Assembly: GCA_033557465.1 (NCBI GenBank) | Contig: CM066031.1 | Location: 1,667,184,800-1,667,248,799 of the forward strand | Reading direction: 5' to 3' | Origin: Ichthyophis bannanicus | Taxonomy: Eukaryota; Chordata; Amphibia; Gymnophiona; Ichthyophiidae | Length of the DNA: 64,000 nucleotides | Shown here: positions 22,244-32,928 of the stretch, in pieces | How positions within the stretch are numbered: the first letter of the stretch is position 1 | Layout of the letters: each line of letters begins with the position of its first letter | Translations under genes and position numbers: made by a program | Notes under the pieces: model-generated | What the model was told of the DNA's origin: nothing | Seen by the model: the letters and a program-made list of their open reading frames with translations, nothing else | The model's database searches: none

Positions 22244-23658
22244 AGTGGCGGTGCAGGAGTGCATGACACGGGACTGCCCGGGGCTACCCGGTGGGCGCAA
22301 GGAGACATTGCCTTTAGTCGGGCGCAAAAGCGCACTGCCCTACGAACTCTGATCTCTTTTCTGAGCTGGCTAGCCTGCGGAGGAGCTGGAGGACACCCTT
22401 CCTATAAAAAAGGGATATCTGTGAGCGGATGGCGGCTTTTGGATTCTCGGCCCCCGGCCCTCCCTGGTGACTATGCTGTTCCCCGGCAGTAGGAGAGCGG
22501 ATTTACTGCTATCCCAGGGTCGGCCCTGCTTGACCTATCTGGGAGGCTCTGGGAGTGGTGTTTGACGATTGCTGCTCCCGGAGCTTGCGGCCGTAAGACC
22601 CGCTATCTGCAAGGCTGCAGGGAGTCCTGTGTTCAGGGATGGCCTAATGATCACCCCGGGAGTACTGCCGGGCCCGCAGTCAAAGCTTCGCTGTTACCAA
22701 GCCCAACCGGGACAGATCAAGCTGCGAGATGGCGGCGACTTACAGATGAGACAATGTTATGTTCTCGTTGTTTGTTAATTTGTTAGTATTCTGTTCTTAT
22801 AGGGTGAGTAACGAACTGTATATGAGGGGGGGTGGGGAGGTGGAGGGCGGTGGGTATTAGTGGCAAAATAGTGGGGAGTCGGGCGGCTGGATTCCTAGCG
22901 GGAGAGGTGTGAACCCCCTAGAGGGGCTAGGATGTATATTGAATGGGGGAGGGCGGGGTGGGTGCCGGGACAGGGAAGCTCCAGTTAGGAATAACGCTCC
23001 CATACGGAGGAAGGTGGGTACGTGGTGCACGCCTCCCCATATGTAAGCACGTGCCTGCAGTATCGCGTTATGGCGGATAGCTGGGGGTTGTGGGCAGCCA
23101 CATTGCTTGTTCATTAGGAGATTGCAGTGGGGGTGTCGGACCGGAAGGCTATAGTCCATGTAAGTGTGCACCGACAATGCAGGTGTGGCAGATGGACGGG
23201 TAGCTCATAAGCGCTAGTGAGCAGCCCATGGCGCTTAGACTCCCTGTAATTGCTTAACTGAAGTCTACTGCATGCAGCCCACAAGAACTAGAGAACATTT
23301 GGGTGGGGTTGGGATAGGGGTCGTGGGTATAAGGGTCCCACGCATCTGGACAGATTATTGGGAGGGAGGGGGTCCTGTTCACATCGTTAGTGATCAATCT
23401 GGGAGTAAGGAGGCATTTGGGGATGGTTTTTAGGATAGGGGGGGAGTGGGGGATAGAGACGGGGAATGGAAATAGGGGGGGGCAGGGGACGGGGCGGGGT
23501 GGGGTGGTGAGGGAAGGGGTGGGGATGCAGCCCTGGATAATATTAACGAAAGAAGGCCAGGAATCCCATAGGGGAAAGAAGGGAAGATCTCAGGCTGGGG
23601 AGATCTCTCCCATGTATACTGTTAGTGACGGTCTTACTACTTTCTACTTCCAGCAGAC
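22244..23658 (+). other. L1-B inter-ORF spacer, G-rich
   Basis: About 1.4 kb, over three times the 428-bp spacer of L1-C. Many G runs (GGGGGGG near 23476, GGGGCGGGG near 23500) on the sense strand. No domain-bearing ORF. A donor-like GGTGAGTAA (22802) and an acceptor-like pyrimidine tract with CAG (about 23640-23653) are present; see the rejected list. Confidence 0.6.
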
Positions 23659-26600
23659 GTGAAGATCATATCTTGGAATGTTTGCGGTATAGGCAACCCT
23701 ATCAAGCGATATAAGGTGCTGCAGGCTTTAGCAAGACAGCGCTGCGATATAGCCATGTTACAAGAGACCCACCAGAGTACAGAAGAACATGCCAAACTCC
23801 AACGGGACTGGGTGGGACAAGAATGGGGGGCCCCAGCGCAGAGCAGGAAGGGTGGAGTGGTCATTTTGATACACAGGAGACTCAGGTTTACCAAGGAGGA
23901 GATCTACGTGGATCCGGATGGACGATATATATTACTGTATGGGATTCTAGAAGGGAAACCAGTAATCCTGGGTAACCTTTATAGCCCCAATGTACTAGAT
24001 CGGGCTCTCTATGCCCGGCTGGGTTCGCGGGTGGAGCAACTACCAGATGTCCCATTGATTTTGGCCGGCGACCTTAATGGTGTCTTGGATCCTACATTGG
24101 ACCTAGCAGGGGGTGGGGACGGGAGGTCACGTAAGCAGGGCACTAAGGCCTTGCAACACCTGCGGCGGCGGCTGCAATTAACGGATCCCTGGCGACTCTT
24201 GCACCCGGGGGAGCGAGATATTACCCACCAATCCAGAGCGCATGGCACGGGTGCCCGAATTGATTACGTGTTAATCTCGGAAAGACTTTTTACCTATGTA
24301 CACGACGCGCAGATCGGTCCCTTTGAAATTTCAGACCATGCTATAATTTGGGTGGATTTAGAGTGGAGCGATGCCGCTCTGCCGCCCCGTATCTGGCGAT
24401 TCCCGGTTGAGCTTTACCGGGATGCAGACTTTTCTCTGTTCCTTAAGCAGAAATGGCAGGACTTTGCCGTTCACAATGAACAACATCGTAACAACCCGGA
24501 GCTCTTTTGGGAAACGGCTAAAGTGGTTTTACGGGGCGATATAATAGGCTATGTGGCCCGCAAGCGAAAAGTAATAGCTAAACAGATTATTCGCCTGGAA
24601 GCACAGGTCTGTCATGCTCGACGCCGGCAGGCTCGTACCCCCTCGGCGGTAAATAAGAAGGCACTATGGGAAGCCCAGACGGTCCTTAATGAGCTGCTTC
24701 ACCAGCGGGCCAAGAAATCCTTTATGTATTATAAGTATCAACTTTACCGCTTCGGGGATAAATCGGGGAAACTACTGGCTAGGTGTCTACGGGGTAGGGG
24801 GGGGGCTAGAACGGTGGTGGCCCTGCGAGATGCACAGGGTAACCTCCAGTCAGGGAATCGGGAAATCACCCAGATTTTTCGCCAGTTCTACCAGAAGCTA
24901 TATGCACGGGGGGCTGACCCCGGTACCGCAATGGAAGAATATTTGCAGGAAGTGCAGCTGCCTCGCCTCGATGAAGAACAGCGTGCGGGTCTGGAGGCGC
25001 CGATTACGGTGGAGGAAGTCTCTTTGGTAGTCCAACAGGCGAGTTGCTGTCGCGCGCCGGGACCGGATGGGCTCGGAGCCGAATTCTACAAGCTGCTTGG
25101 GGAAGTGGCACCGCCATTGCTGCTGGAGGTCTACCATCAGCGGCTGGCACAGGGGACGTTTACGTGGGGGGGGAATCATGCCCATCTTATTCTATTCCCC
25201 AAACCCGGTAAAGATAGTTCGCATGCGGAGTCTTACCGACCTATCTCACTCCTTAATTTCGACTCGAAGATCTTAGCTAAAGTCCTAGCCTTGCGACTCG
25301 CTGGGGTTCTGGGAGACCTGGTACATGAATCCCAGGTGGGATTTGTGAAGGGCCGGTATGCGGTGCGGAACCTTTGGAGAATTTTGGCGTCCCTGGAATG
25401 GGTCCATCGACATGGTATACCCTCGCTTTTGGTTAGCTTTGATGCTGAGAAAGCCTTCGACCGGGTGGGTTGGTCGTATTTGAAGTTTCTTCTACCGAAA
25501 TACGGACTGGGGGAGTCTTTCTGTGGGATGGTGGACCTGCTATATGCTCGGCCTACGGCGAGTGTCTGCTGTAATGGGTTCCTATCGGAGGCTTTTGATC
25601 TGGAAAGAGGCACCCGGCAGGGATGTCCGCTCTCCCCTTTACTTTTTGTATTGTCTTTAGACCCCCTGGTCCGGAAGATCGAAACATCTGCTGAGATTGC
25701 CGGAATCCGGGTAGGACCTCACCGGTTTAAAATAGCGGCTTTTGCCGATGATATGTTAGTCCACGTATCGGCCCCGCAAACCTCCCTTCCGGGGCTCTTG
25801 GAGGAGTTTTCACGCTTTGGGAGCTTTGCGGGCCTCCGCATTAATATGGGTAAGTCTGAGGCACTAGACGTGGGGGGTACGCTCCGTGCGGCTTGGGGAG
25901 ACTCATTCCCCCTCCGGTGGGCAGAGGACTCCTTCACCTACCTGGGTATTTCTTTGACCTCCGATCCCAAGCAACTATATCGGGCGAACGTGACCCGGAT
26001 CCTGTCTAAAACGCGCATACAATTGCAGGCGTGGGCCCCTCTTCCCTTATCTCTCCTAGGCAGAGCGGCGGCCCTGAATATGGTAATTTTCCCGCGTATC
26101 CTTTATTGGCTGCAAACACTTCCAGTGTGGCCGAGGAAACGTGATCTGCAAGAAATCGAACGCCTATACCGGGGCTTTCTGTGGAAAGGGGCGCGGGCTC
26201 GTATCCCCCTCTGTCGCTTGCAGAGGAGGTGGAGAGATGGGGGCATCGGCATCCCTGATCTACGGCTTTATGCCCTGGCCTGTCAGGCGCGGCATCTTAG
26301 GGACTGGCTGGGAGAGACGGACGTCTATACCCCACGGGCGTTAGAGGAGGCCTTAGTGGCCCCGCAGGCCTTACTGGCGGCCCTGCATTTGGTGGGCTCC
26401 GATCTGCCAAGCTGGGTAAATCGGAGTGTGCTGATACGGCCGGCTCGGTGCGCCTGGCAACAACTAAACAAAGGGTGGGGGGCATCTCCGGAGGTTTCTA
26501 GTTGGTTACCGTTACAGGGGAACGCACATTTCATCCCGGGAACAGATACGCCCTCGTTTCGGCTCTGGGAACAGAAGGGGATTCGGAATCTAGGACATGT

Positions 26601-27459
26601 TGTTGATCATGAGGGGCGGTGTAAACCTTTTCTGGTTCTTTGTAGAGAGTACGGACTTAGTGTCCGACATGCGTTCGCATATACCCAAGTTTCCCATTAT
26701 GTCGCATCGCTCCCACGGACTGGGCTGGTGGTTGAACGGGCGGCGCAGATATTCGAGTTTTTCGATATTGGGGCGGACCCTGGGCCGTCTATAGCTGGGT
26801 TGAAGCGACGTATTGAGAAGTGGACGCCTCCGCTAGACTATTCCGGAGCGGAGAGAGCATGGGCTAGAGAATTGGGGGTAGCGGTGATCCTGGGTACTGT
26901 TTCTGAGGCCTTGAGACATGTCGGGGAGCTGGTAGATGGGGCCCGATGGAGAGAGATTCAGATCAAATGTATTTTGCGAGCCCATTTCTCCCCGCGACGG
27001 GCACTTCGCAGCCATCTCACGACGGATGGGAGCTGTCCGAAATGCAGCGCTGCATTGGCTGACTTGGGCCACATGTGGTGGGGTTGTGCGAAAGTTCGCA
27101 GATATTGGATGCAGATTCGGAATTATATGTGTGGCGTGTTACGCCAGCGGGTTTGCTGGACGGGACCTGCTGTGGTGTTAGATCAACTTGGACCACTCCA
27201 CCCGAAGGGTAGATGGGAGCGCCTTTTACTTAGGAAAGCCTGTTTGGTGGGGAAGGGTCCACTGCTTCGCAGCTGGAGGGAGCCTACTCCCCCCTCCTTC
27301 TGGGACTGGCGTAACAGCTTTCATCAGCTGATGCTGTTCGAGAAGCGGGGGGCGAGAGGCAGGGTAAGATGCTGGACATCCTTTCTGTTGACCTGGGAAC
27401 CTTATATCCAGACCTTACGGCCTACTACGCGCAATGAAGTGCTCCAAACGCACCATTAG
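23659..27459 (+). CDS. L1-B ORF2 endonuclease/reverse transcriptase, 1266 codons, no AUG start
   Basis: Open throughout. The endonuclease has WNVCG at 6-10, QETH at 35-38, GDLNG with Asp138, RIDYVLIS and SDHA at 225-228. The RT has APGPDGLGAEFYK, YRPISLLNFDSKI, SFDAEKAFDRVGW, GTRQGCPLSPLLF and the catalytic FADD at 695-698. The C-terminal Cys/His motif reads CPKCSAALADLGHMWWGC. All motifs expected for activity are present. The first codon is GTG (23659) and a stop lies in frame at 23626-23628 with no ATG between; the next in-frame ATG falls inside the endonuclease. The likeliest explanation is an A-to-G change in an original ATG. Confidence 0.9.
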   Translation: MKIISWNVCGIGNPIKRYKVLQALARQRCDIAMLQETHQSTEEHAKLQRDWVGQEWGAPAQSRKGGVVILIHRRLRFTKEEIYVDPDGRYILLYGILEGKPVILGNLYSPNVLDRALYARLGSRVEQLPDVPLILAGDLNGVLDPTLDLAGGGDGRSRKQGTKALQHLRRRLQLTDPWRLLHPGERDITHQSRAHGTGARIDYVLISERLFTYVHDAQIGPFEISDHAIIWVDLEWSDAALPPRIWRFPVELYRDADFSLFLKQKWQDFAVHNEQHRNNPELFWETAKVVLRGDIIGYVARKRKVIAKQIIRLEAQVCHARRRQARTPSAVNKKALWEAQTVLNELLHQRAKKSFMYYKYQLYRFGDKSGKLLARCLRGRGGARTVVALRDAQGNLQSGNREITQIFRQFYQKLYARGADPGTAMEEYLQEVQLPRLDEEQRAGLEAPITVEEVSLVVQQASCCRAPGPDGLGAEFYKLLGEVAPPLLLEVYHQRLAQGTFTWGGNHAHLILFPKPGKDSSHAESYRPISLLNFDSKILAKVLALRLAGVLGDLVHESQVGFVKGRYAVRNLWRILASLEWVHRHGIPSLLVSFDAEKAFDRVGWSYLKFLLPKYGLGESFCGMVDLLYARPTASVCCNGFLSEAFDLERGTRQGCPLSPLLFVLSLDPLVRKIETSAEIAGIRVGPHRFKIAAFADDMLVHVSAPQTSLPGLLEEFSRFGSFAGLRINMGKSEALDVGGTLRAAWGDSFPLRWAEDSFTYLGISLTSDPKQLYRANVTRILSKTRIQLQAWAPLPLSLLGRAAALNMVIFPRILYWLQTLPVWPRKRDLQEIERLYRGFLWKGARARIPLCRLQRRWRDGGIGIPDLRLYALACQARHLRDWLGETDVYTPRALEEALVAPQALLAALHLVGSDLPSWVNRSVLIRPARCAWQQLNKGWGASPEVSSWLPLQGNAHFIPGTDTPSFRLWEQKGIRNLGHVVDHEGRCKPFLVLCREYGLSVRHAFAYTQVSHYVASLPRTGLVVERAAQIFEFFDIGADPGPSIAGLKRRIEKWTPPLDYSGAERAWARELGVAVILGTVSEALRHVGELVDGARWREIQIKCILRAHFSPRRALRSHLTTDGSCPKCSAALADLGHMWWGCAKVRRYWMQIRNYMCGVLRQRVCWTGPAVVLDQLGPLHPKGRWERLLLRKACLVGKGPLLRSWREPTPPSFWDWRNSFHQLMLFEKRGARGRVRCWTSFLLTWEPYIQTLRPTTRNEVLQTHH

Positions 27460-27790
27460 CTAAGAGTAGGACCGATCTCATTATATGGGAAGTGGAGGAT
27501 ACTGAGGTGAAGGGATTCGGTGAGGAGTGGGACGGGGGCTGCAGGGGGGGAGACAGGGTGGGGGGGGGGGTGGGAAGGGGAACCTCCATTGGGGATAAAT
27601 GTACATTATGTTGATGGACTTGTCATATTCTGGCTGTCTATCCCGGGCGGTGGATCAGACATAACCCTGCCCGGGTAACCAAGCATGTTCCGTGTTCTAT
27701 GTATATGTTGGATTTTACCAAATATTACTTGTTTGATGGCTACCTTGTTTCAATAAAAATGATTTTATAAAAAAAAAATATATAAAAAAA
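27460..27790 (+). other. L1-B 3' UTR and poly(A)-like tail
   Basis: G-rich start (GGGGGGGGGG run near 27560), AATAAAA signal at 27753, then TTTTATAAAAAAAAA and a second A run. Typical L1 3' end. Confidence 0.7.
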
Positions 27791-28610
27791 AATGAATAAA
27801 TCCCTCTTGAAGAGGCTAACAATAAGAATATGTTCATGCTCTTTCTCCAGCGGGGAGAATTTGCCTTCCTTGGACCTGGAATTCCTATCCAGAGCTGGTG
27901 TCATCCAAATCAGACCCTGGAGAAGGGAGAGGTGCTGAGAGTCTCCTAAAGTGCTTTGTATACAGGAACATTTTTGTGGCAGAGTAGGGGCCTATCTCAA
28001 ACAGGGTTCACCATGGAGGCTACCTCTGCAGTCAATGAAGAACTCAAGGATGTCCGAGAGGGGGAAAGGGTCTCAAGCTGGACTGCTGCTTTCCTGCCAG
28101 GATGACTTGCCTGCTGAAAAATTAGAAGAATTCTGGCTACAATGACCCAGAACAGTGAGGTACTGTGCTATTACCTGCTTTCCCACCTGGTAACAACTGA
28201 TCTCCAACCCTGTCCTGGGTAAAAAAGGAGGGGGAAATTGCCTTAAGGTTACCAGATTTTTTTCTGGCAAATCTGGGATACTTATTCAAAGTGTGGGAGT
28301 GGTGATGGGGAAACACTTTAGCTCCAGTTTGAGCAACAAGGCATGGAGAAGGGGAGAGAACTCATTAACTTTCCCCACCCCCATCCCATGACAGTAAAAA
28401 CATCACTTCTAAGCAGACAAATCAACAGAGAAACAGTGATACATTTATGTCATGTTGTGCCAGATATAATGATAATGGATGCAAATTCTAAAAACTGACA
28501 TATTGAAAACACTATACTGAAAAGAAATTTTGTTTTACCCCCTCTGTCCCCACTGCTGGAATTGGGGACAGGAGGCTGCCAAACAAGTGGGAGTGGGGGC
28601 CACGGCCACA
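27791..28610. other. No gene or recognised repeat
   Basis: Mixed-composition sequence with short random ORFs only. Nothing with a recognisable domain, tail or terminal repeat was seen. Confidence 0.5.
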
Positions 28611-28619
28611 GCTCTAAAA

Positions 28620-29060
28620 TTTAGACTCATTTAATTAATTATGACATTTATAATCTGCTTTTAACATCCAAAAACATACAAAATCATATTAAACATATGG
28701 TACATATAAAGTAAAACACATCTAACCATTTCTGAGAAATATTTCCTTCATAGCCAGGCATTTAAAGACTTTCAAAATTGGAAATAATCCATTAAATCCC
28801 TAATCTATTTTGGCAAACTATTCCATAATTTTGGGATTACACCAGAAAAACATCTCTGCTGATGAAAAGAGGTAGCAGATGACAAAGCTAATGTACAGTG
28901 AATTGATAATCACACAGATCACACTGATGAACAGATCATCAACTTGTCTGACAAGTAGACAGGGTCAATCTAATGAATAGTTTTAAAAGCCAAACATAAC
29001 ACCTTAAACAATATCAGGCTTCTGTAGGTAGCCAATGAAGATTAAGTTGGGGACCATCCC
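28620..29060 (-). pseudogene. Ancient L2-type ORF2 C-terminal relic
   Basis: The minus-strand translation, allowing for stops, gives ILFKVLCLAFKTIH, DPVYLSDKLMICSS and PKLWNSLPK-IRD followed by FQF-KSLNAWL. These match the C-terminal blocks of L2/CR1-group ORF2 proteins (compare WNALPHEIR in L2-A and WNALPP in L2-D). Many stops show it is very old. Confidence 0.6.
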
Positions 29061-30251
29061 CAAAAATCGGGGATAGCTGGTAACCATAGATTGCCAGGGA
29101 CTGCGAGAGGTCATCCAAGGTCCTGATAACATTCCCAGCACTTACTCTTGCAACAGAGACCCAGTTCAGTGCTTGCCATCAGCCAGACAGTGGCATTTAG
29201 GACTGGCATGCATATTACCAAAACCACAATTGCAATTTGATACTGCAGTGACAACCTGGTGAAGAAACCAGTCACAGCCACTGCAGAAGTCTTTACATGT
29301 GTAAGTGGGGGCAGGGGGGGCACAGGTCTTCTGGGAACAGACCTTTGGAAATGTAGCTTTTACATTTGTAGCTCCCGCATGGGCAGCTTCATGCGTGTAG
29401 TGCTGAATATCTAGCATTACATGTGCACATGGTGGCACAGGTCTTTACATGTGTACAGCCGCAAGGTCAACATGTGCACACCTCTACCAAAGCTGCCCAC
29501 CGGGCGCAACATCTGAACCACATGAAACAGAAGAGGTTGGCCCTCATCCCCCCCCACCCCCCCAGCAGTGGTGGCAAGATGCAGGTACTAACAAATAAAG
29601 AGTTGAACTTACCCCCAGAAAGCTCAGTACAGACAAGCAAAGCTGGGCTGTAGGCCATTCCCATGTGCTTAGGCCTCCTTGCACATACTTTCTTCTTGCT
29701 TCTGTCTGGAAGTTATTCTGGAGGCTGGGGGAGGGAGGGGGCACCATTGGGGGCTGTTTGGGGACAAAGATCCTGATCTGTCACAATCTTGGATGCTCAA
29801 CCTGTCTCTAATAGTGCCGGGGAGTGAGGCCTTAGAATCCTGGATGCTCAACCGATCTCTAATACTGATGGGGAGCGTGGCCTTTTCCTCCCTCCAAGTG
29901 GGAAACTCCAGCAGGGAATCTGCAGATGTGCTCTGGAGATGCCTGCTGCTAAGCTCCACTGGCGAGGTACCTCTAAGGATTGGATGCCCAGGAGCGAACA
30001 TAATTTCAAAACTGAGTTGCACCATCCAGCATTCACCATCTGCTGAAGACAGAGAAATACTGAAGTGTGCCCCTAGCTGCACCAGTACTAGTAGCAGTAA
30101 TGATGTCATGGAAAGCTCTGAGTTCTATCTGAGCCTGTACATCTGCTGGCAGCGGGGCACTACCCACTTGTCTGGACTGGTCTAGCAGGTCAATTTTGAA
30201 TATTTTTTTGGTAAATGTTGTCTCATGTATAAAATTTTAAAAAGAGGAGTT
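29061..30251. other. Unassigned stretch with a two-unit tandem repeat
   Basis: No protein domain recognised; the 168-codon frame at 29679-30185 has no similarity I can name. Two diverged 51-bp units lie in tandem at 29788-29889 (both begin GGATGCTCAAC, at 29791 and 29842). The words TTTACATGTGTA and CACAGGTCTT recur at 29290-29460. Confidence 0.4.
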
Positions 30252-30418
30252 TTAAGAACATAAGACATGCCATACTGGGTCAGACCGAGGTCCATCGAGC
30301 CCAGTATCCTGTTTCCAACAGTGGCCAATCTAGGTCATACGTACCTAGCAATATCCCCAAAAGACACAGGTTCCTCAATGCTTGTACTGGGTCAAGCATT
30401 GATATCCTGGGTCCCTTT

Positions 30419-31722
30419 TTAATAGTGGTTTATGGACCTTTCCTCCAGGAACTTGTCCAAACCTTTTTTAAACCCAGCTATACTAACCACATCCTCCGGT
30501 AACAGATTCCAGAGTTTGATTACACGTTGAGTGAAAAAATATTTTCTCTTATTTGTCTTAAATAGTTTACCCTGTAGCTTCATTACATGTCCCCTAGTCT
30601 TTCTATATTCTGATAGTGTAAACAATTGATCCACGTTTATCCGTTCCACTCCATTCATTAATTTATAGACCTCTATCATATCTCCCCTCAGCCGTCTCTT
30701 TTCCAGGCTAAAGAGCCCTAACCTTTTTAGCCTCTCTTCATAGGAGTAGCCTTCCATCCCCTTCACCAATTTGGTGGCTCTTCTCTGTACTTTTTCTAAA
30801 AGGCTATATCCTTTTTAAGATACGGTGACCAGAATTGCACACAATATTCAAGGTGCGGTCGTACCATGGAGCGATACAGAGGCATTATAATATCCTTTGT
30901 TTTATTCTCCATCCCTTTCCTTATGATACCTAGCATTCTATTTGCTTTCTTGGCCGCCGCTGCACACTGGGCGGAGGGTTTTAACATGTTATCCACGATG
31001 ACTCCTAAATCTTTTTCCTGGGTGGTGGTTTCTAATGTGGAGCCTTGCATCGTGTAACTATAGTGTGGGTTGTTCTTTCCTAGGTGCATGACTTTGCACT
31101 TGTCCACATTAAATTTCATCTGCCATTTGGATGCCCAGTCTTCCAATTTATCCAGATCCTCCTGCAGTTTTCCACAATCCTCTTGGGTTTTAACAGCTTT
31201 AAACAGTTTTGTGTCATCTGCAAATTTGATAACCTCACTAGTTATTCCCTTTTCCAGGTCATTTATGAATATGTCAAAAAGTAGCGGACCCAGTACAGAT
31301 CCCTGGGGTACTCCACTATTCACCTTTTTCCATTGAGAATATTGGCCATTTAGCCCTACCCTCTGCTTTCTATCTTTTAACCAGTTCCCGATCCACAATA
31401 GTACACTGCCTCCTATCCCATGACTTTTTAGCTTTGCCAAAAGTCTCTGATGGGGGACCTTGTCAAAAGCTTTCTGAAAGTCCAGATACACTATATCAAC
31501 CCACTCACCTTTGTCTACCTGTTTATGCACACCTTCAAAAAAACATATCAGATTAGTAAGACAAGATCTTCCTTGTCTAAAGCCATGTTGGCTGTCTCCC
31601 ATTAGGCCATGACTATCTACATGCTGTGTAATTTTGTTCTTTATGATGGTTTCTACCATTTTCTGTGTTTTTGCTTCCGTAGCAAGTTCCTTCTCAAATT
31701 CTCGCTTTGCCTGCCTTATCAA
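30419..31722 (-). pseudogene. CR1-C reverse transcriptase with in-frame N-terminal deletion
   Basis: An open stretch 30796-31722 reads KREFEKELATEAKTQ directly into KMVETIIKNKITQHVD. In CR1-A these are separated by about 175 codons covering the RT fingers (SPGPDGIHPRVLKEL, NYRPVSLTSVPG). Downstream blocks remain: VYLDFQKAFDKVPHQRL, SGVPQGSVLGPLLF, catalytic FADDTKLFK (about 31215), then a frameshift near 30800 and the C terminus ([20 protein letters not shown]). Without the fingers the enzyme should be inactive. Confidence 0.85.
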
Positions 31723-32893
31723 TGCTTTGCATTTAACTTGCCAGTGCTTGTGCTGTTTCCAGTTTTCGTCGTTTGGCTCTTTTTTCCATTTCCTGAAAGA
31801 TGCTTTTTTGGCAGCAACAGCCTCTCTGACCTCACCTTTAAACCATGGTGGCAGTTTTTTGGACTTTCTTCCACTCTTCTTAATGCGTGGAATACAGCTG
31901 GTCTGGGCTTCGAGGATAGTAGTTTTAAATAACGCCCAAGCTTGCTGTAAGTCTTTAACCTTTGGAACCGCTCCTTTTAGTTTTTTTCCTAACTATATTC
32001 CTCATTCTATCATAGTCTCCCTTTTGAAAGTTAAAAGGTAGTACTGTGGATTCCTTTACTATTTGTCCTCCAATAATTAAATCAAACATGATCATACTAT
32101 GATCACTATTGCCAAGTGGTCCCAACACCCTTATTTCTTGCACCAGATCTGGCGTTCCACTAAGGACTAGGTCCAGTATGGCTTCCCCTCTGGTCGGTTC
32201 ACGAACCAGCTGCTCCAGGAAGCAGTCATTTTTTCCATCTAGAAACGTTATCTCTTTAGCTCGTCCTGCCGTGACACTGACCCAGTCGATACCGGGATAA
32301 TTGAAATCACCCATTATTACTACTCTGTTGTGAGTTTTGTTAGCTTCCGTGATTTCTTTGAGCATTTCATCATCCATTTGTTCATTCTGGCCAGGCGGTC
32401 GATAGTATACTCCCACTGCCATCACCTTCCCCTTCATAAGTGGAATTTCAATCCATAGAGATTCTACCGCAAATTTTGTTCCCTGCAAAACTTTAATCCT
32501 TTCTGACTCAATGCCCTCTCTAACATAGAGCGCAACCCCTCCACCAATTTGATCAGCTCTATCATTACGATATAGTTTGTATCCAGGTATCACAGTGTCC
32601 CACTGGTTATCCTCCTTCCACCATGTCTCTGAGAGTGCAATCATATCTAACCTCTCATTTAGTGCCATATATTCTAACTCTCCCATCTTATTGCTTAGAC
32701 TTCTAGCATTGGCATACAAGCATTTTAGAGACTGTATTTTATTCATATTAATCTGGCTATTGGTAGGCATGAGTAATTTGGAATCTTTATGCTCTGTCTG
32801 CTCCTTACTCAAGGGCATTTTGGCTACTATACTCCCTTTTGGAACCTCACTGCTTTTGGTAGTATCCTTCAAGGATACCTTCGTCCGAACCAT
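31723..32893 (-). pseudogene. CR1-C endonuclease and linker, one frameshift
   Basis: ATG at 32893 (MVRTKVSLKDTTKSS). Endonuclease blocks: LYANARSLSNKMGELEY, LSETWWKED, GGGVALYVREG, GVYYRPPGQNEQMDDE, VVIMGDFNYPGIDW and GNSDHSMIMFDL. The frame shifts near 31985 at a run of seven T's (plus strand), after which the linker continues to 31723. The endonuclease itself is intact to about residue 300. Confidence 0.85.
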
Positions 32894-32928
32894 GCGCTCC
32901 TGGGTGACTGTCGGCTTTCCCCTATTTT

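Larger units (their letters stand above)
21236..27790 (+). mobile_element. L1-B: L1-clade LINE with open ORF2
   Basis: Plus-strand element: short 5' UTR, ORF1 (two frameshifts), a long G-rich spacer, a 1266-codon ORF2, and a 3' UTR with AATAAAA followed by an A-rich tail (27755-27795). The 5' boundary is set roughly where the preceding AAATAA tail stops. A target duplication could not be fixed because both edges are A/T-rich. Confidence 0.8.

Noticed and set aside
22802..23653. Possible intron between L1-B ORF1 and ORF2 (donor-like GGTGAGTAA, acceptor-like pyrimidine tract with CAG)
   Set aside because: Joining these sites still leaves a TAG directly upstream of the ORF2 frame and supplies no ATG, so splicing would not solve the missing start.
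29679..30185. 168-codon plus-strand ORF
   Set aside because: Includes a diverged 51-bp tandem repeat, no domain and no splice or expression signal.
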